Source of the DNA: Dyadobacter frigoris
GTDB lineage: Bacteria > Bacteroidota > Bacteroidia > Cytophagales > Spirosomataceae
DNA length: 64,000 nucleotides
Assembly: GCF_005280585.1 (NCBI RefSeq)
Contig: NZ_SZVO01000018.1
Coordinates: 583 to 64,582 of the forward strand
Reading direction: 5' to 3'
In this document: positions 51,277 to 60,927 of the stretch, one piece after another
Numbering within the stretch: the first letter of the stretch is position 1
Layout: each line of letters starts with the position of its first letter
Notes under the pieces: generated by a model
What the model was told of the DNA's origin: nothing
The model's database searches: none
The model's input: only the letters and a program-made list of their open reading frames with translations
Position numbers and translations under genes: made by a program

Positions 51277-52989
51277 ATGAATCGTAGAAATTTTATTGAA
51301 AATATTGCTTTAACCGGTAGTGCAGTGGCTGCTGTTTCTGCTTTTATCCCTGAGAGCGCACAGGCCGCTGCAAAGCAAGTTATATACCAAAAAACAAAAC
51401 TTCATGCAGATGTAGTCATTGCAGGTGGCGGTCTGGGCGGTTGCGCGTGCGCCTTTGCAGCACTAAGAAATGGCTTATCGGTCATTGTGACTGAGGAAAC
51501 CGACTGGATAGGCGGGCAATTAAGCCAGCAGGGTGTGCCGCCGGATGAACACGACTGGATTGAAACGCACGGGGCCACGCAGCTGTACCGTGATTTTCGC
51601 ACGGCCATCCGCCAGTATTATATCCGTAATTACCCCTTAACCGAGTCAGCAAAGGAAAGGAAAAACCTGAATCCGGGTGACGGCTCGGTTTCCAAGCTTT
51701 GCCATGAGCCGCGTGTTGCAGTGGCTGTTTTGCATGAGCTGTTTGCGCCTTATGTGAGCGCAGGCAGACTGACTCTTCTGCTTGAACATAAGATCATCAC
51801 GGCCACGGTGGAAGGTAGTCAGGTCAAAGCACTTGGTGCGGTCAGTTTGAAAAGTGAGGAAGAGCTTATTTTAACAGCACCCTATTTTGTGGATGCAACC
51901 GAAATGGGCGATCTGCTTCCGATGACAGGGACCGAGTTTGTCACAGGAGCAGAATCAAAAAGTGAAACCAATGAGCTGCATGCACCTGAAAAGGCTGATC
52001 CAAGTAATAACCAGGCCTTTACGGTTTGCTTTGCTATTGATTATGTGCCCGGAGAGAATCATGTGATCGAAAAACCGAAGCAGTATGATTTCTGGAAGAA
52101 TTTTGCTCCGAAAATGAGTAAACCCTGGTCGGGAAAACTGCTTGATCTGTCGTATTCGAACCCGAAAACACTACAGCCAAAAGCGCTTGGTTTTCATCCC
52201 GAAGGTGTGATGATGGGCCAGACGCTGAACCTTTGGAATTACAGAAGAATTATCAACAAGGAAAATTTCAAAAAAGGATTTTACACCGGCGATATCACCA
52301 TCGTGAACTGGCCGCAGAACGATTATTTTCTGGGTAATCTGATTGGGGCCAGCCAGAAGGATTTTCAAAAATATTTCGAAGGTGGAAAGCAGCTTAGTCT
52401 TTCGCTTTTATACTGGCTTCAAACCGAAGCCCCGCGGCCGGACGGAGGGAAAGGCTGGCCTGGGATTCGTTTAAGAAAAGATATCATGGGTACCAGTGAT
52501 GGTCTGGCCAAATATCCTTACATCCGTGAATCGCGCCGTATCAAAGCTGTTTTTACAATAAAGGAAGAGCATGTCGGCGCTGAGAACCGTGCGCTTATCA
52601 CGGGTAAAAAGGAAAATACAGCGGCTGAATTTTATGACAGTGTTGGCGTTGGTTATTATCATATTGATCTGCATCCCAGCACAGCCGGAAACAATTACAT
52701 CGATTTTGGTTCACTTCCTTTTCAAATTCCTTTGGGGGCGATGCTGCCAGTAAGAATGGAAAATCTTCTTGCTGCCAATAAAAACATTGGGACCACCCAT
52801 ATCACTAACGGCTGCTACCGGCTGCATCCGGTGGAGTGGAGCATTGGAGAATCGGTCGGACTGCTGATCAAATATGCCCTTGACAAAAATATAATTCCAA
52901 AGGCCGTACGTGAGAAGGAAAGTGAATTAAAGGAATTTCAGGCGTTTATCCGAACGCAGGGCATTGAGACTGAATGGCCAAAAAGCTAA
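51277..52989 (+). CDS. FAD-dependent oxidoreductase, Tat-type signal
   Basis: A 570-residue protein of the FAD_oxidored type. The N-terminus NRRNFIENIALTGSAVAAV is a twin-arginine-like export signal. The dinucleotide-binding motif VVIAGGGLGGCACAFAALRNG begins near residue 46, and ETDWIGGQLSQQG is the family's conserved G-G-Q block; the C-terminus has TTHITNGCYRLHPVEWSIGE with AAN.NIG before it. Export with a bound flavin suggests periplasmic oxidation of a sugar or sugar acid. It follows susD in the same direction and precedes the ROK regulator, so it belongs to this locus. Substrate unknown. Confidence 0.88.
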   Translation: MNRRNFIENIALTGSAVAAVSAFIPESAQAAAKQVIYQKTKLHADVVIAGGGLGGCACAFAALRNGLSVIVTEETDWIGGQLSQQGVPPDEHDWIETHGATQLYRDFRTAIRQYYIRNYPLTESAKERKNLNPGDGSVSKLCHEPRVAVAVLHELFAPYVSAGRLTLLLEHKIITATVEGSQVKALGAVSLKSEEELILTAPYFVDATEMGDLLPMTGTEFVTGAESKSETNELHAPEKADPSNNQAFTVCFAIDYVPGENHVIEKPKQYDFWKNFAPKMSKPWSGKLLDLSYSNPKTLQPKALGFHPEGVMMGQTLNLWNYRRIINKENFKKGFYTGDITIVNWPQNDYFLGNLIGASQKDFQKYFEGGKQLSLSLLYWLQTEAPRPDGGKGWPGIRLRKDIMGTSDGLAKYPYIRESRRIKAVFTIKEEHVGAENRALITGKKENTAAEFYDSVGVGYYHIDLHPSTAGNNYIDFGSLPFQIPLGAMLPVRMENLLAANKNIGTTHITNGCYRLHPVEWSIGESVGLLIKYALDKNIIPKAVREKESELKEFQAFIRTQGIETEWPKS

Positions 52990-53155
52990 AAAAATAATCC
53001 AGCAGATATTAAAATTGATTAAGTAACGATACTTTCCTTCTACTTACTAAAATAATTGTCAGAAAAGTGTTTTCATTTTACTGATTCCTGCTCGATAATA
53101 CAAATAGTATTAACGAAAGTAAGTAAGTTTGAAAGAAAGTATCAGTTTTAAATAT

Positions 53156-54364
53156 ATGAGTCGCACGATTCGATTAACAGGTGTTGGAGGTAAAAAAGGG
53201 GATCCTAAAAAAATAATTCTTGGTTATTTTGCAAATCATGGAAATACCACCATTCCCGATCTTAGCAAGGAGCTGGAAGTGAGCGTTCCGAAAGTAACTT
53301 CACTAGTCAATGAGCTGATACAGCAGGGGCTGATCAGGGATTTTGGCAAGATCGAGTCGACCGGTGGCAGAAAGCCAAATCTGTATGGCATTGTGGCGGA
53401 TTCTGCCTTTTTTATTGGCGTTGATGTCAAGCAAAGCCATATCAATATTGGTTTGTCAGACCTTCAGAAAAATCTGGTGAAAGTTTCCGAGAAATTGGTT
53501 TACCAGCTGGATAATACACCTGATTCGCTTGAATCGCTTTGCAGCTATATTCAGGATTTTATCTCGGAACTTGACGTGCCGGCCGGGCGTGTTTTGGGTA
53601 TTGGAATAAATCTGTCGGGAAGAATCAATTATACAACCGGGCACAGTTACAGCTTCTTTCATTTCGACGAAAGCCCGCTGGCAGAGATTATTCAGGGCCG
53701 CGTGGGAATTCCTGTCTTTTTAGAAAATGATTCCAGGGCGATGGCTTATGGTGAATTTTGTGCAGGGGCGGTACAGCAGGAGAAAGATGTGCTTTTTTTG
53801 AATCTGGACTATGGCATTGGCGTAGGAATTCTTTTCGACGGACAGCTCTATTACGGGAAATCGGGGTATGCAGGAGAGGTAGGGCACATGCCTTTTTTTG
53901 ATAACGAACGCATCTGTCACTGCGGAAAAAAAGGATGTCTTGAAACCGAAGCCTCAGGCTGGGCGCTGATACGAATGTTCCGTGAAAAACTAGCCGGCGG
54001 ATCTTCCTCTGTTGTGACGTCGAAAAAAAAAATCCGCCCCGAGGACATCACCATGGACGACATTATTGAAGCGGCTTTGAATGATGATGTGCTGGCCATT
54101 GAACTGCTTGCCAAGGTAGGAGAGAACCTGGGAAGAGGTATTGCTGCGCTGATCAATGTGCTCAATCCTGAGCTGGTTGTTTTAGGAGGAAGTCTTGTTT
54201 TAACGGGTGACTATTTGTATCTGCCAATAAAAACAGCATTAAATAAGTACTCTTTAAGTTTAGTCAATAATGATTCACAGCTTAAAATATCCAAACTTGG
54301 CGAGCGGGCCGGTATTCTGGGTGCGTGTTTGCTGGTAAGAGACCGCCTGCTTGATATCGGGTAA
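53156..54364 (+). CDS. ROK-family transcriptional regulator (NagC/XylR type)
   Basis: 402 residues from ATG 53156. An N-terminal winged helix at about 15-75 (IPDLSKELEVSVPKVTSLVNELIQQGLIRD) is followed by a ROK sugar-kinase fold at about 85-400: the nucleotide/sugar-binding FFIGVDVKQSHINIGL, FLENDSRAMAYGEF, and the ROK zinc motif with cysteines in CHCGKKGCLETEASG. The HTH plus ROK order marks it as a repressor whose effector is a sugar or sugar phosphate, probably the one handled by the AGE/MFS/SusCD locus. Its catalytic-type aspartate seems replaced or shifted (GINLSGRIN), suggesting sensing only. The gene could start 9 codons upstream with TTG. Confidence 0.88.
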   Translation: MSRTIRLTGVGGKKGDPKKIILGYFANHGNTTIPDLSKELEVSVPKVTSLVNELIQQGLIRDFGKIESTGGRKPNLYGIVADSAFFIGVDVKQSHINIGLSDLQKNLVKVSEKLVYQLDNTPDSLESLCSYIQDFISELDVPAGRVLGIGINLSGRINYTTGHSYSFFHFDESPLAEIIQGRVGIPVFLENDSRAMAYGEFCAGAVQQEKDVLFLNLDYGIGVGILFDGQLYYGKSGYAGEVGHMPFFDNERICHCGKKGCLETEASGWALIRMFREKLAGGSSSVVTSKKKIRPEDITMDDIIEAALNDDVLAIELLAKVGENLGRGIAALINVLNPELVVLGGSLVLTGDYLYLPIKTALNKYSLSLVNNDSQLKISKLGERAGILGACLLVRDRLLDIG

Positions 54365-54376
54365 ATAAAAGGACAG

Positions 54377-54421
54377 TTGCAATACTCCACCTACCTTCAG
54401 ACCCGGAGTGGAGCATTGCAA
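54377..54421. terminator. Bidirectional terminator between rok and fic
   Basis: TTGCAATACTCCAC pairs with GTGGAGCATTGCAA (13 of 14) around a 17-base loop, located between the convergent ROK and Fic genes; A-rich sequence follows on the plus strand. Confidence 0.7.
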
Positions 54422-54458
54422 AAAGAAAAATTAGCCAACCATTACTTTTTGTTATCCC

Positions 54459-56024
54459 TTACCGAGCATCGGGCAATGTCGCAACAGCTTTTCCCTTCAT
54501 TCCCTCATTGACCAGATGGCCCAGAAAGGCAGCAAAAGGTTCAATGTTCTGTTCTACACTGGCTCTTTCTAATGCCTGCATGTATTCGTCGCGACTTTCT
54601 ACAGGTATTACCGTCCATAGATATCCTCCTGAAGCCAGCATAGCGTTCATCAGGAATCGCCCCATACGTCCATTGCCATCCATATAGGGATGAATGAACA
54701 CAAATATGAAGTGTCCCAATACCGCTCTTACCGATGCTTCGGGTTCTTCTTGCAGAAGATCGAACAATATGGGCATAGCATCTCTCATGGCATCAACATT
54801 GAGCGGAACGTGTTTGGAATTGCCGATATATACCTGATGGTTTCTATATCCTGCAAGGTCTGCTGCCTTTAAGATACCTGCTGTTACACTTGGATCAAAC
54901 AATTCCCTGTACCATTTTGAGTGATCTATATCAACCTGCGTTCCTGCATTTTTACCTTTCAGTATAGCTTCGATACTCTCCTTTACAGACTGGAAAGCCT
55001 GGTAGTATCCTCTGGCAGCCATTGCGTCGCGTTGTTTACGGTCTTCTTCATTTTCGTTGGCATCCCACTCTCCTGAACTTACCTTGGCAATTAGTTCGGG
55101 TGTTACGCGGTAGCGTTCAATGGATAGCGAGTGATAAGCGTCCGTTATGTAGATGTCGTCTATGTTTTTCAGAAACGCCTCATGGTCATCAGGAATTCCG
55201 GGCGAAGCAGGAAAGTTTGCGATCACAGCCTTGCGCATCTGCATCCACATCAGGCGTATTCGGTTGGCGTATGGCGAGCGTTCACGTGCAGACAATTTCA
55301 GGTCGAGCTTGCTCTCAAATGGATCTTCTTCGCGGATATCATAATCGGCCTGCTTAAAGGTATCAACAATCTGGTCAGCTGTTCTATCCCTGCCAATATT
55401 CCTGAAAGCTCCCGCCAGACGTCCCGCTAATGTGGTGTGTCCGTTTTCCAGAAGTATTGGCAATAACTCTGATGCATCTCTTATCAACGACAGCGTTGTA
55501 CGGGCGTCAATAGCATTACGGGTATATATAGTAGCAGAACTATAGACCAATGCTGCTTGCAGGTTATACATGCGGATGCCGTTTGCTGTCATCGAAAGTT
55601 GATCCGCCTGCGGCAGTTCGCCCCGCATGTTGAACAGCGAGGTTTTATGCGGTAGTGGTGTAGGATTGTTGTTTCCCTGCGGAGATCGCACAAGCAGCTG
55701 TTGGGGAACCACTTGGTTACCTGCATGGAGCAGTAGCGACTGATCGGCAGATAGGGACCAGTTCTCACCATACCTGTGTTCCAGGAATACGGCAACAAAA
55801 TCCCAGTAGGAACTGTACCATGCTGTGGTTTCGCCATCCTTTTCTTCCGGATTAGTGGCGATGTACCAGCCTTTCGTTACTTCCCGGATAAATCCGTTTT
55901 TGGAAAGTATTTCCCGGTATTTACGGCTGGGCATGTCATTTGTATGAATGCCCACACCCCCTTTTTGCTGCAAATCGTGCAGGAATTGGAGGGCTTCTAC
56001 AAATCTTTCACGTGGTGTTGCCAT
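54459..56024 (-). CDS. Fic family protein with AbiEi-like N-terminal region
   Basis: A 521-residue protein from ATG 56024. The C-terminal Fic domain (about 340-500) has the full catalytic motif HPYMDGNGRMGR near residues 443-454, for AMP (or other nucleotide) transfer to target hydroxyls. An inhibitory-helix candidate S-L-S-I-E-R near residues 298-303 would make it self-inhibited (class II). Residues 1-110 (ALQFLHDLQQKGGVGIHTNDM, REILSKNGFIREVTKGWYI, SYWDFVAVFLEHRYG) resemble the winged-helix start of AbiEi-type antitoxins, so a DNA-binding regulatory head is likely; this is from pattern memory. Six 24-bp repeats directly upstream would be natural targets. It has no partner gene next to it. 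Confidence 0.88.
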   Translation of the reverse strand: MATPRERFVEALQFLHDLQQKGGVGIHTNDMPSRKYREILSKNGFIREVTKGWYIATNPEEKDGETTAWYSSYWDFVAVFLEHRYGENWSLSADQSLLLHAGNQVVPQQLLVRSPQGNNNPTPLPHKTSLFNMRGELPQADQLSMTANGIRMYNLQAALVYSSATIYTRNAIDARTTLSLIRDASELLPILLENGHTTLAGRLAGAFRNIGRDRTADQIVDTFKQADYDIREEDPFESKLDLKLSARERSPYANRIRLMWMQMRKAVIANFPASPGIPDDHEAFLKNIDDIYITDAYHSLSIERYRVTPELIAKVSSGEWDANENEEDRKQRDAMAARGYYQAFQSVKESIEAILKGKNAGTQVDIDHSKWYRELFDPSVTAGILKAADLAGYRNHQVYIGNSKHVPLNVDAMRDAMPILFDLLQEEPEASVRAVLGHFIFVFIHPYMDGNGRMGRFLMNAMLASGGYLWTVIPVESRDEYMQALERASVEQNIEPFAAFLGHLVNEGMKGKAVATLPDAR

Positions 56025-56038
56025 ATCATATCAGATTT

Positions 56039-56164
56039 ATTAAATCAGCAGTGGTGAATTTATTAAATGATGATGTACTAATATTATTAAATGCTGCTGT
56101 TGTAAATATATTAAATATTGCTGTGTTATTTTAATTAAATTATGTTGTGTTAGTTCTATTAAAT
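56039..56164. repeat. Six-copy 24-bp iteron array upstream of fic
   Basis: ATTAAAT recurs at 56039, 56062, 56086, 56110, 56134 and 56158, with steps of 23, 24, 24, 24 and 24 bp. The middle units share more: ATTAAAT-N2-TG-N-TGT-N2-TA. The array begins 15 bp before the fic start codon and covers the promoter. It looks like an operator or iteron array. Confidence 0.75.
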
Positions 56165-56368
56165 CGAGACAATTATAAATAAAGCTCTTTGTGATAGATG
56201 GCTACGTATGCATATCAGTACATTGCTACATTTGACATTGAAATGTACTTGACACAAAATGGCGGGATAACACTTGCCCGCCTGATTATTTTTAATCTTC
56301 CTGTTTACTACTGATAATCTAATGGATAGGTTAGCTTAGACAGTGCACTTAAACCAAAAGAAGTACTA
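56165..56368. other. Short intergenic stretch beyond the iterons
   Basis: About 200 bp of AT-rich DNA with no recognised gene between the repeat array and the IS982 remnant. Confidence 0.3.
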
Positions 56369-56728
56369 TCATTGGGGATTACTTTCAAAAACATAGCCAG
56401 ACCGGCACCGGCATCCACCCGCTTTCTTCAACGCATTCGGCAGGACTAGATGAGACTCGCCTATTTTCTGTTTCATCATGCTCTGATTTTTCCAAACTTT
56501 CAGTGCGGCGGCCGCTGCGGTAGTACTGTCCATAAAACTTATTCCTGTACACTTACCTAAACCCTTCTTTTTCAAAAACATGGCCATTACAACAAAATAA
56601 CGGCTTTGCACTTCCACAAAACGATTGTAAGACAGAATTTTAGGAAATAAGTCTGCCCAATGATCTTGTACTATTTGTTGGTAATAATGTTTAAATGTTT
56701 TGTGTGCTCCTAAATGAAAACAAATCAA
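56369..56728 (-). pseudogene. IS982-family transposase remnant
   Basis: The minus-strand frame FHLGAHKTFKHYYQQIV, WADLFPKILSYNRFVEVQSRYFVVM and GKCTGISFMDSTT matches the IS982 pattern FH.SGYRTFKHYY...FP.LVSYNRFVEL...G.SFIDST, up to the first catalytic D. It then goes out of frame (AAAAALKVWKNQ instead of PLKVCHNRR). N-terminal part only partly present, no ends visible. Confidence 0.65.
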
Positions 56729-57459
56729 AATCAGTAGGATTAGAGAGCTTTATTTTGGTTGACCACTCACTTGGAGTTCCAATTTTTATTGGCATAACAC
56801 TTGCCCTTGCTTTCTTAAAACGGTCCTTTCAATTGAATTTCAATCGATTGGAGAGCATTTGCGTTCATACCTTAACTTTTCAGTTTCGTTCATAAGATAT
56901 TTACTACTACTTATAACTCATCCTCCAAATAATCGTGTTTCTGTCTGCTTATCCCTGGGATTGCCCAGGGCATTTGCTTCTGAATCAATCCCTTTCCATA
57001 CCATCGTATGCGGCCGATTGCCTACTCAAAGTTTAATCTTTTAGAGCAGGTATGCGGCTACCCCGTTCCATAATTCTGTTTTGCGTTGAACTTAGATTCC
57101 TGCTGTTCACCGGGAATGGACTGGTATCAATCTGAACTTTGATATTTTCAGATAGTCTGATACTACGCACCTTTTGGTGATAGCGTAATGAGTCCCTTTC
57201 ACTATTTTTCCATCCTCATTACGATGATTCGGACGCAGGTTTCTCTCGTAATCATATTCAACTTTGCTCGAAGGGGCTGTGGACCGAACTTGTGGTTACC
57301 ACCTTTTAACCCAGGCTTGCATAGATATGATTGTCAGGCCATATTCATGTGGGTTATGCTTCCATCCCGATACCAGGGAGATTGGAATCGCTCAAATACA
57401 GAACTATAGTTAAACGCAAAGGTTCGTATTTTGGAGAAATATGATCCTTTGAAAACCTC
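56729..57459. other. Decayed DNA between two mobile-element remnants
   Basis: About 730 bp with only short frames. No family is recognised. Probably remains of the same elements as its neighbours. Confidence 0.3.
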
Positions 57460-57730
57460 TCATGATGATTTGCTTTTACCGAACCAGAAATACTTGGATT
57501 AAAAAAATACCTTCGAGGTTAAAAAGAAGATCGCTTACGCAGTCAATTGCTGTAACAAAATGCAACAGGAATATATCACCCACATTGCCAAGATACAGGG
57601 GGGGAGCCACGTTGCCCGACATAAGTTCGCGACGTTGGCTGGTGATAAAGTGCCGCTTCAAATGCTGCAAAAGCTTCACATACCAGGGAGCATTCTTCCG
57701 GAAACGCCGTTATTATTATGGGGGATTTAA
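57460..57730 (+). pseudogene. Tyrosine recombinase (integrase) C-terminal remnant
   Basis: Readable pieces: LLLPNQKYLD then a stop, NTFEVKKKIAYAVNCCNKMQQ, ITHIAKIQ, and in the next frame HVARHKFATLAGDKVPLQMLQKL. The H-x-A-R-H-x-F-x-x-x-x-G-D-K-x-x-x-Q-x-L-Q-K-L block is the H-x-x-R box region of Bacteroidota phage-type integrases. A stop codon and a frameshift in a run of seven G (57598-57604) disable it, and the catalytic tyrosine region is not intact. Confidence 0.65.
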
Positions 57731-58110
57731 ATGCGCATTATGGATTTTACTGTGACAACATCCGGTTACTAAGTTCCGAAAACGCACTGAAAGACGTCTG
57801 ATGTCCCAAAAACGAAACGATGAGTACCCGGTACCTTCCAGAGAATTCCCTTCCGACAATATTCCGGCAGTTACCGATACCTGCGAAACCATTGACAAAA
57901 TACTCTACCGCATCAATGATGAGCTTTTTATTCAAACTGTTGACCATCAATTCGAAAGAAACCTTTTTTGTAACAAAGAAGGACTGCCTTTGGCAGGCCA
58001 CCATCCAGTGAGCGATAGGTTTTGAGACTGAAGATCCGACAAGAATTCATCATACTCAGGCTCTTGGCAATTAAGTTGTTACGCCTGAAATTGTTTAATA
58101 CAGTGAAATA
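57731..58110. other. Unresolved stretch with a 74-codon open frame
   Basis: A plus-strand frame at 57801-58025 (MSQKRNDEYPVPSREF...) and overlapping minus-strand frames are open, but none shows a family pattern or a neighbour that would support it. I do not call a gene here. Confidence 0.25.
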
Positions 58111-60876
58111 TTAAACACCAAACTTTCTCAGATTATAGACAAAACTTATCAAAAAGTATCGTTTCAGCACCTGACTGTGAACATCTTCAATGTAAGAATC
58201 ACCCGTATTGCGGACAAGACTTCGGTTTTGGTTGAATAAATCAAAAGCCTGTAAACGGATCTCGGCCTGCTTGGTTTTTTGGAATTGCCATGACAAAGCG
58301 GAATTCCATAATGTGAATTTTTGATTGTATCCTGCGGACCTTCCCGATGTTGCATTGTAGGTGAGCTCGCTGGTCAAGACAAAATTCAACGGCAGGCGCC
58401 AATGCAAATCAGCTGTTGCATACTGTGACCAAAACGCTGTATTTTGTTGAGAAAGAAGCGTGTAGGTGGCTGTTTGATAGCTGATTATCGCCTGTGCACC
58501 ATAGTCAAATCTGCCGTTGTAGGCTGATTGCAGTCGGATTCCTTGTCCGAGAACTATGTTTTTAGAAATATTGCTGCGGTCATTAACCAGACTGGCACTT
58601 TTTGTAAAACTTCCATTGGTCATTAGATTTAGCGTCAGGTTCGGTGGGTGGATCTTACGGCCGATGGATAAAAAACTGCTTACTGCCAGATATCCCTTTG
58701 TATTGACCGGTTTTGTTGTCTGAATTCCTTCACTACTGATGCTGGCAGACGAATTAATGCGGTTTTCACTTTGATTAAGATTGGTATAAAAAAAGATGCT
58801 TTTACTGCCTGATACTGAAGATTCATTGAAAGTTAAATTGACCGAATTATAGTATTCCGGCCTAAGGGAAGTATTGCCAATACGGATATTCAGTGGGTTA
58901 GTATTGTCCGCTACCGGCTGTAACTGGCTGATGGATGGCGCTGTCAGTCGTGATCTGTATTGTAGTTTCAGCGTTTTGCTGCCGGGAAACGTAAAGCTAA
59001 AAAGCGCGTTGGGAAGCAGGTGAGTATAATACTTATTGGCTTTTGAAGACGCAGACAGATTATTTACATCCAGTTCCGACCGCTGCACATCAAAACCGAT
59101 TGTGTAGCTATACCGCAATCTGTTTGTTTGAAACACCGTGCCCAGCTGATGTGTGTTAAAAGAACTTGATGAGCGATTGCTTAATGCCTGATTTTCCTGA
59201 TCATATAAGCCGGTAAGTTCATTGAAATCAAATGCGAACCGATTGCTCCGATTCCGATTTTTTGAAAGAGTATAGGTGAATCCCAACTTTTTTGAAAGCG
59301 ATAAAAGTTCAGTAAATGAAAGCTTGGCGGTATTCTGAAAAGAATGACTGTCCTGGTCGCTTAGTTGATCCAGCCAGTTAACATTTGCCGGATTCACAGT
59401 TGATGAATCGTAAAGCGTATTGGTTGATTGATTTAGAATATCGGTTTCTCCGTTTGACAACTGAGAATTTATATTTAGTGAAAGGGAGCGTCCTTCCCGT
59501 TGAAACTTTCTCATAAGCAGGATGTTGTTATAGCCGGTTAAGTTATTAGCCGTTGAACCGGTTTTTGTGTTTCCCGAATTAATGGAATCTCCCGTCATAC
59601 GATAAGACCGGCTATTTATTTTACCGGAATAGGCCGAAGTTTGCCAGGAGAGGTTGGGTGTAAACCGAATGCTGGTCATAGAATCAAGGGGTATATCAAA
59701 ACGGCCGTTGAACCGGTGGGTCGTTTGGTTGTTTTTTGAGTAATTATTTTGATCCGTAATAAAAGCATTTTTGGGCAGAATGTTTTCCCGTCTGCTTTGC
59801 TGATCGGTAGTGGTGACGGCTTGATTTACAAAATAACTTGCCGCCATTTCAGGACGTTTTCCCCATTTTAATCTCGATCCCTCATTGCGATAATTAAGGC
59901 CGGCCGCTTTTATTTCGATGATATTGGTCGGGGAGTTATTACTGCTGCCAGAGGTAACGGCCCCAGCGGGCCCGCCGCCAGGTGTCGGTAGATCGCCAAG
60001 GGTGAAATTCTGCTGATTCAGGTTATTGGCCTGACCGATCAGAGAAATTTGCTGACCCGGCCCGTTGTTTCTATTGTTGAACCGGTTTACATTCAATTTG
60101 CCCAGATAACGGGTGGCACTGCCGTCGGCGCTCCTGCCAGCTCCCGCGGCATTTTGCCCGAAATACCCTTTTCCTTTGTCTTTTTTGATGGTAATATTTA
60201 TTGTTCGTTCACGGTTGCCGTCATCCATACCTGAAAACTGCGATTGGTCGGAAGACTGGTCATACACCTGCACCTTGTCAACGATATCGGCCGGCAGATT
60301 CCTTGTGGCCATTTTGGGGTCGTTTCCAAAAAAAGGCTTCCCGTCCACCAGTACCTTCACTACCGGCTGCCCGTTGGATTTGATACTGCCGTCCCTGCTT
60401 ACTTCCATGCCTGGTAGTTTACTTAATAATTCTTCTACTTGCGCATTAGGTTGTGTTTTAAATGATCCCGCATTAAATTCCACTGTATCCTGTTTTACTG
60501 TTATCGGAGCCCTTTCCTGCTTAATGACCACTTCATTAAGCGTGTTGGTTTGTTCGGTCATACGAATTGTTCCGATATCCACTTGCGCATTTTCAACCAC
60601 AACAACCGGTCGGGAAATATTCCGATAACCTATAAACGTAATTAAAACCCTGAAACTTCCAGACCGGATATTTTTCAACAGAAACTGCCCGTCGCCGTTG
60701 GTAATGGTTGATTGGACATAGGAAGAATCAGCGCCGGTAAGCAGTGAAACAGATGCCATCCGAAGCGGTTTCCCGCTGGTGGAATCCACAAGTTTACCAG
60801 AAAGCCCGGATTTTTGTGCGGATGTTTTTACGCAAAGGCTGATTATTATTAAAAGTGACAGAAATAGAGTTTTCAT
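58111..60876 (-). CDS. Outer-membrane beta-barrel receptor (TonB-receptor-like, OMP_b-brl family)
   Basis: 921 residues from ATG 60876 (signal peptide MKTLFLSLLIIISLCVKTS). A carboxypeptidase-like domain at about 22-100 (GLSGKLVDSTSGKPLRMASVSLL), then a plug-like domain (VKQDTVEFNAGSFKTQPNAQVEELLSKLPGMEVSRDGSIK; VLVDGKPFFGNDPKMATRNLPADIVDKVQV) and a long barrel to the end (KRYFLISFVYNLRKFGV). Its relatives are not classical SusC transporters and have no SusD partner; they are usually paired with GLPGLI proteins, as here. Ligand unknown. Second gene of a two-gene minus-strand operon, 51 bp after the GLPGLI gene. Confidence 0.88.
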   Translation of the reverse strand: MKTLFLSLLIIISLCVKTSAQKSGLSGKLVDSTSGKPLRMASVSLLTGADSSYVQSTITNGDGQFLLKNIRSGSFRVLITFIGYRNISRPVVVVENAQVDIGTIRMTEQTNTLNEVVIKQERAPITVKQDTVEFNAGSFKTQPNAQVEELLSKLPGMEVSRDGSIKSNGQPVVKVLVDGKPFFGNDPKMATRNLPADIVDKVQVYDQSSDQSQFSGMDDGNRERTINITIKKDKGKGYFGQNAAGAGRSADGSATRYLGKLNVNRFNNRNNGPGQQISLIGQANNLNQQNFTLGDLPTPGGGPAGAVTSGSSNNSPTNIIEIKAAGLNYRNEGSRLKWGKRPEMAASYFVNQAVTTTDQQSRRENILPKNAFITDQNNYSKNNQTTHRFNGRFDIPLDSMTSIRFTPNLSWQTSAYSGKINSRSYRMTGDSINSGNTKTGSTANNLTGYNNILLMRKFQREGRSLSLNINSQLSNGETDILNQSTNTLYDSSTVNPANVNWLDQLSDQDSHSFQNTAKLSFTELLSLSKKLGFTYTLSKNRNRSNRFAFDFNELTGLYDQENQALSNRSSSSFNTHQLGTVFQTNRLRYSYTIGFDVQRSELDVNNLSASSKANKYYTHLLPNALFSFTFPGSKTLKLQYRSRLTAPSISQLQPVADNTNPLNIRIGNTSLRPEYYNSVNLTFNESSVSGSKSIFFYTNLNQSENRINSSASISSEGIQTTKPVNTKGYLAVSSFLSIGRKIHPPNLTLNLMTNGSFTKSASLVNDRSNISKNIVLGQGIRLQSAYNGRFDYGAQAIISYQTATYTLLSQQNTAFWSQYATADLHWRLPLNFVLTSELTYNATSGRSAGYNQKFTLWNSALSWQFQKTKQAEIRLQAFDLFNQNRSLVRNTGDSYIEDVHSQVLKRYFLISFVYNLRKFGV

Positions 60877-60927
60877 TATTACAGAAATAAGAATGCAGTT
60901 TTGGCGAATAGTGAGATGCAATGGCTG

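Noticed and set aside
55940-56134. Plus-strand open frame with 8-codon periodicity (LLNDDV, LLNAAV, ILNIAV)
   Set aside because: It is the translation of the 24-bp DNA repeats and lies antisense to the fic start. The periodicity is better explained at the DNA level.
56039-56164. A CRISPR array, because of six regular repeats upstream of fic
   Set aside because: The repeated core is only 7 bp (about 13 with the weaker positions), the period is 24 bp, and there are no unique spacers of CRISPR length or cas genes. An operator/iteron array fits better.
60113-60628. 171-codon plus-strand frame within the outer-membrane receptor gene
   Set aside because: Antisense shadow of a well-supported gene.
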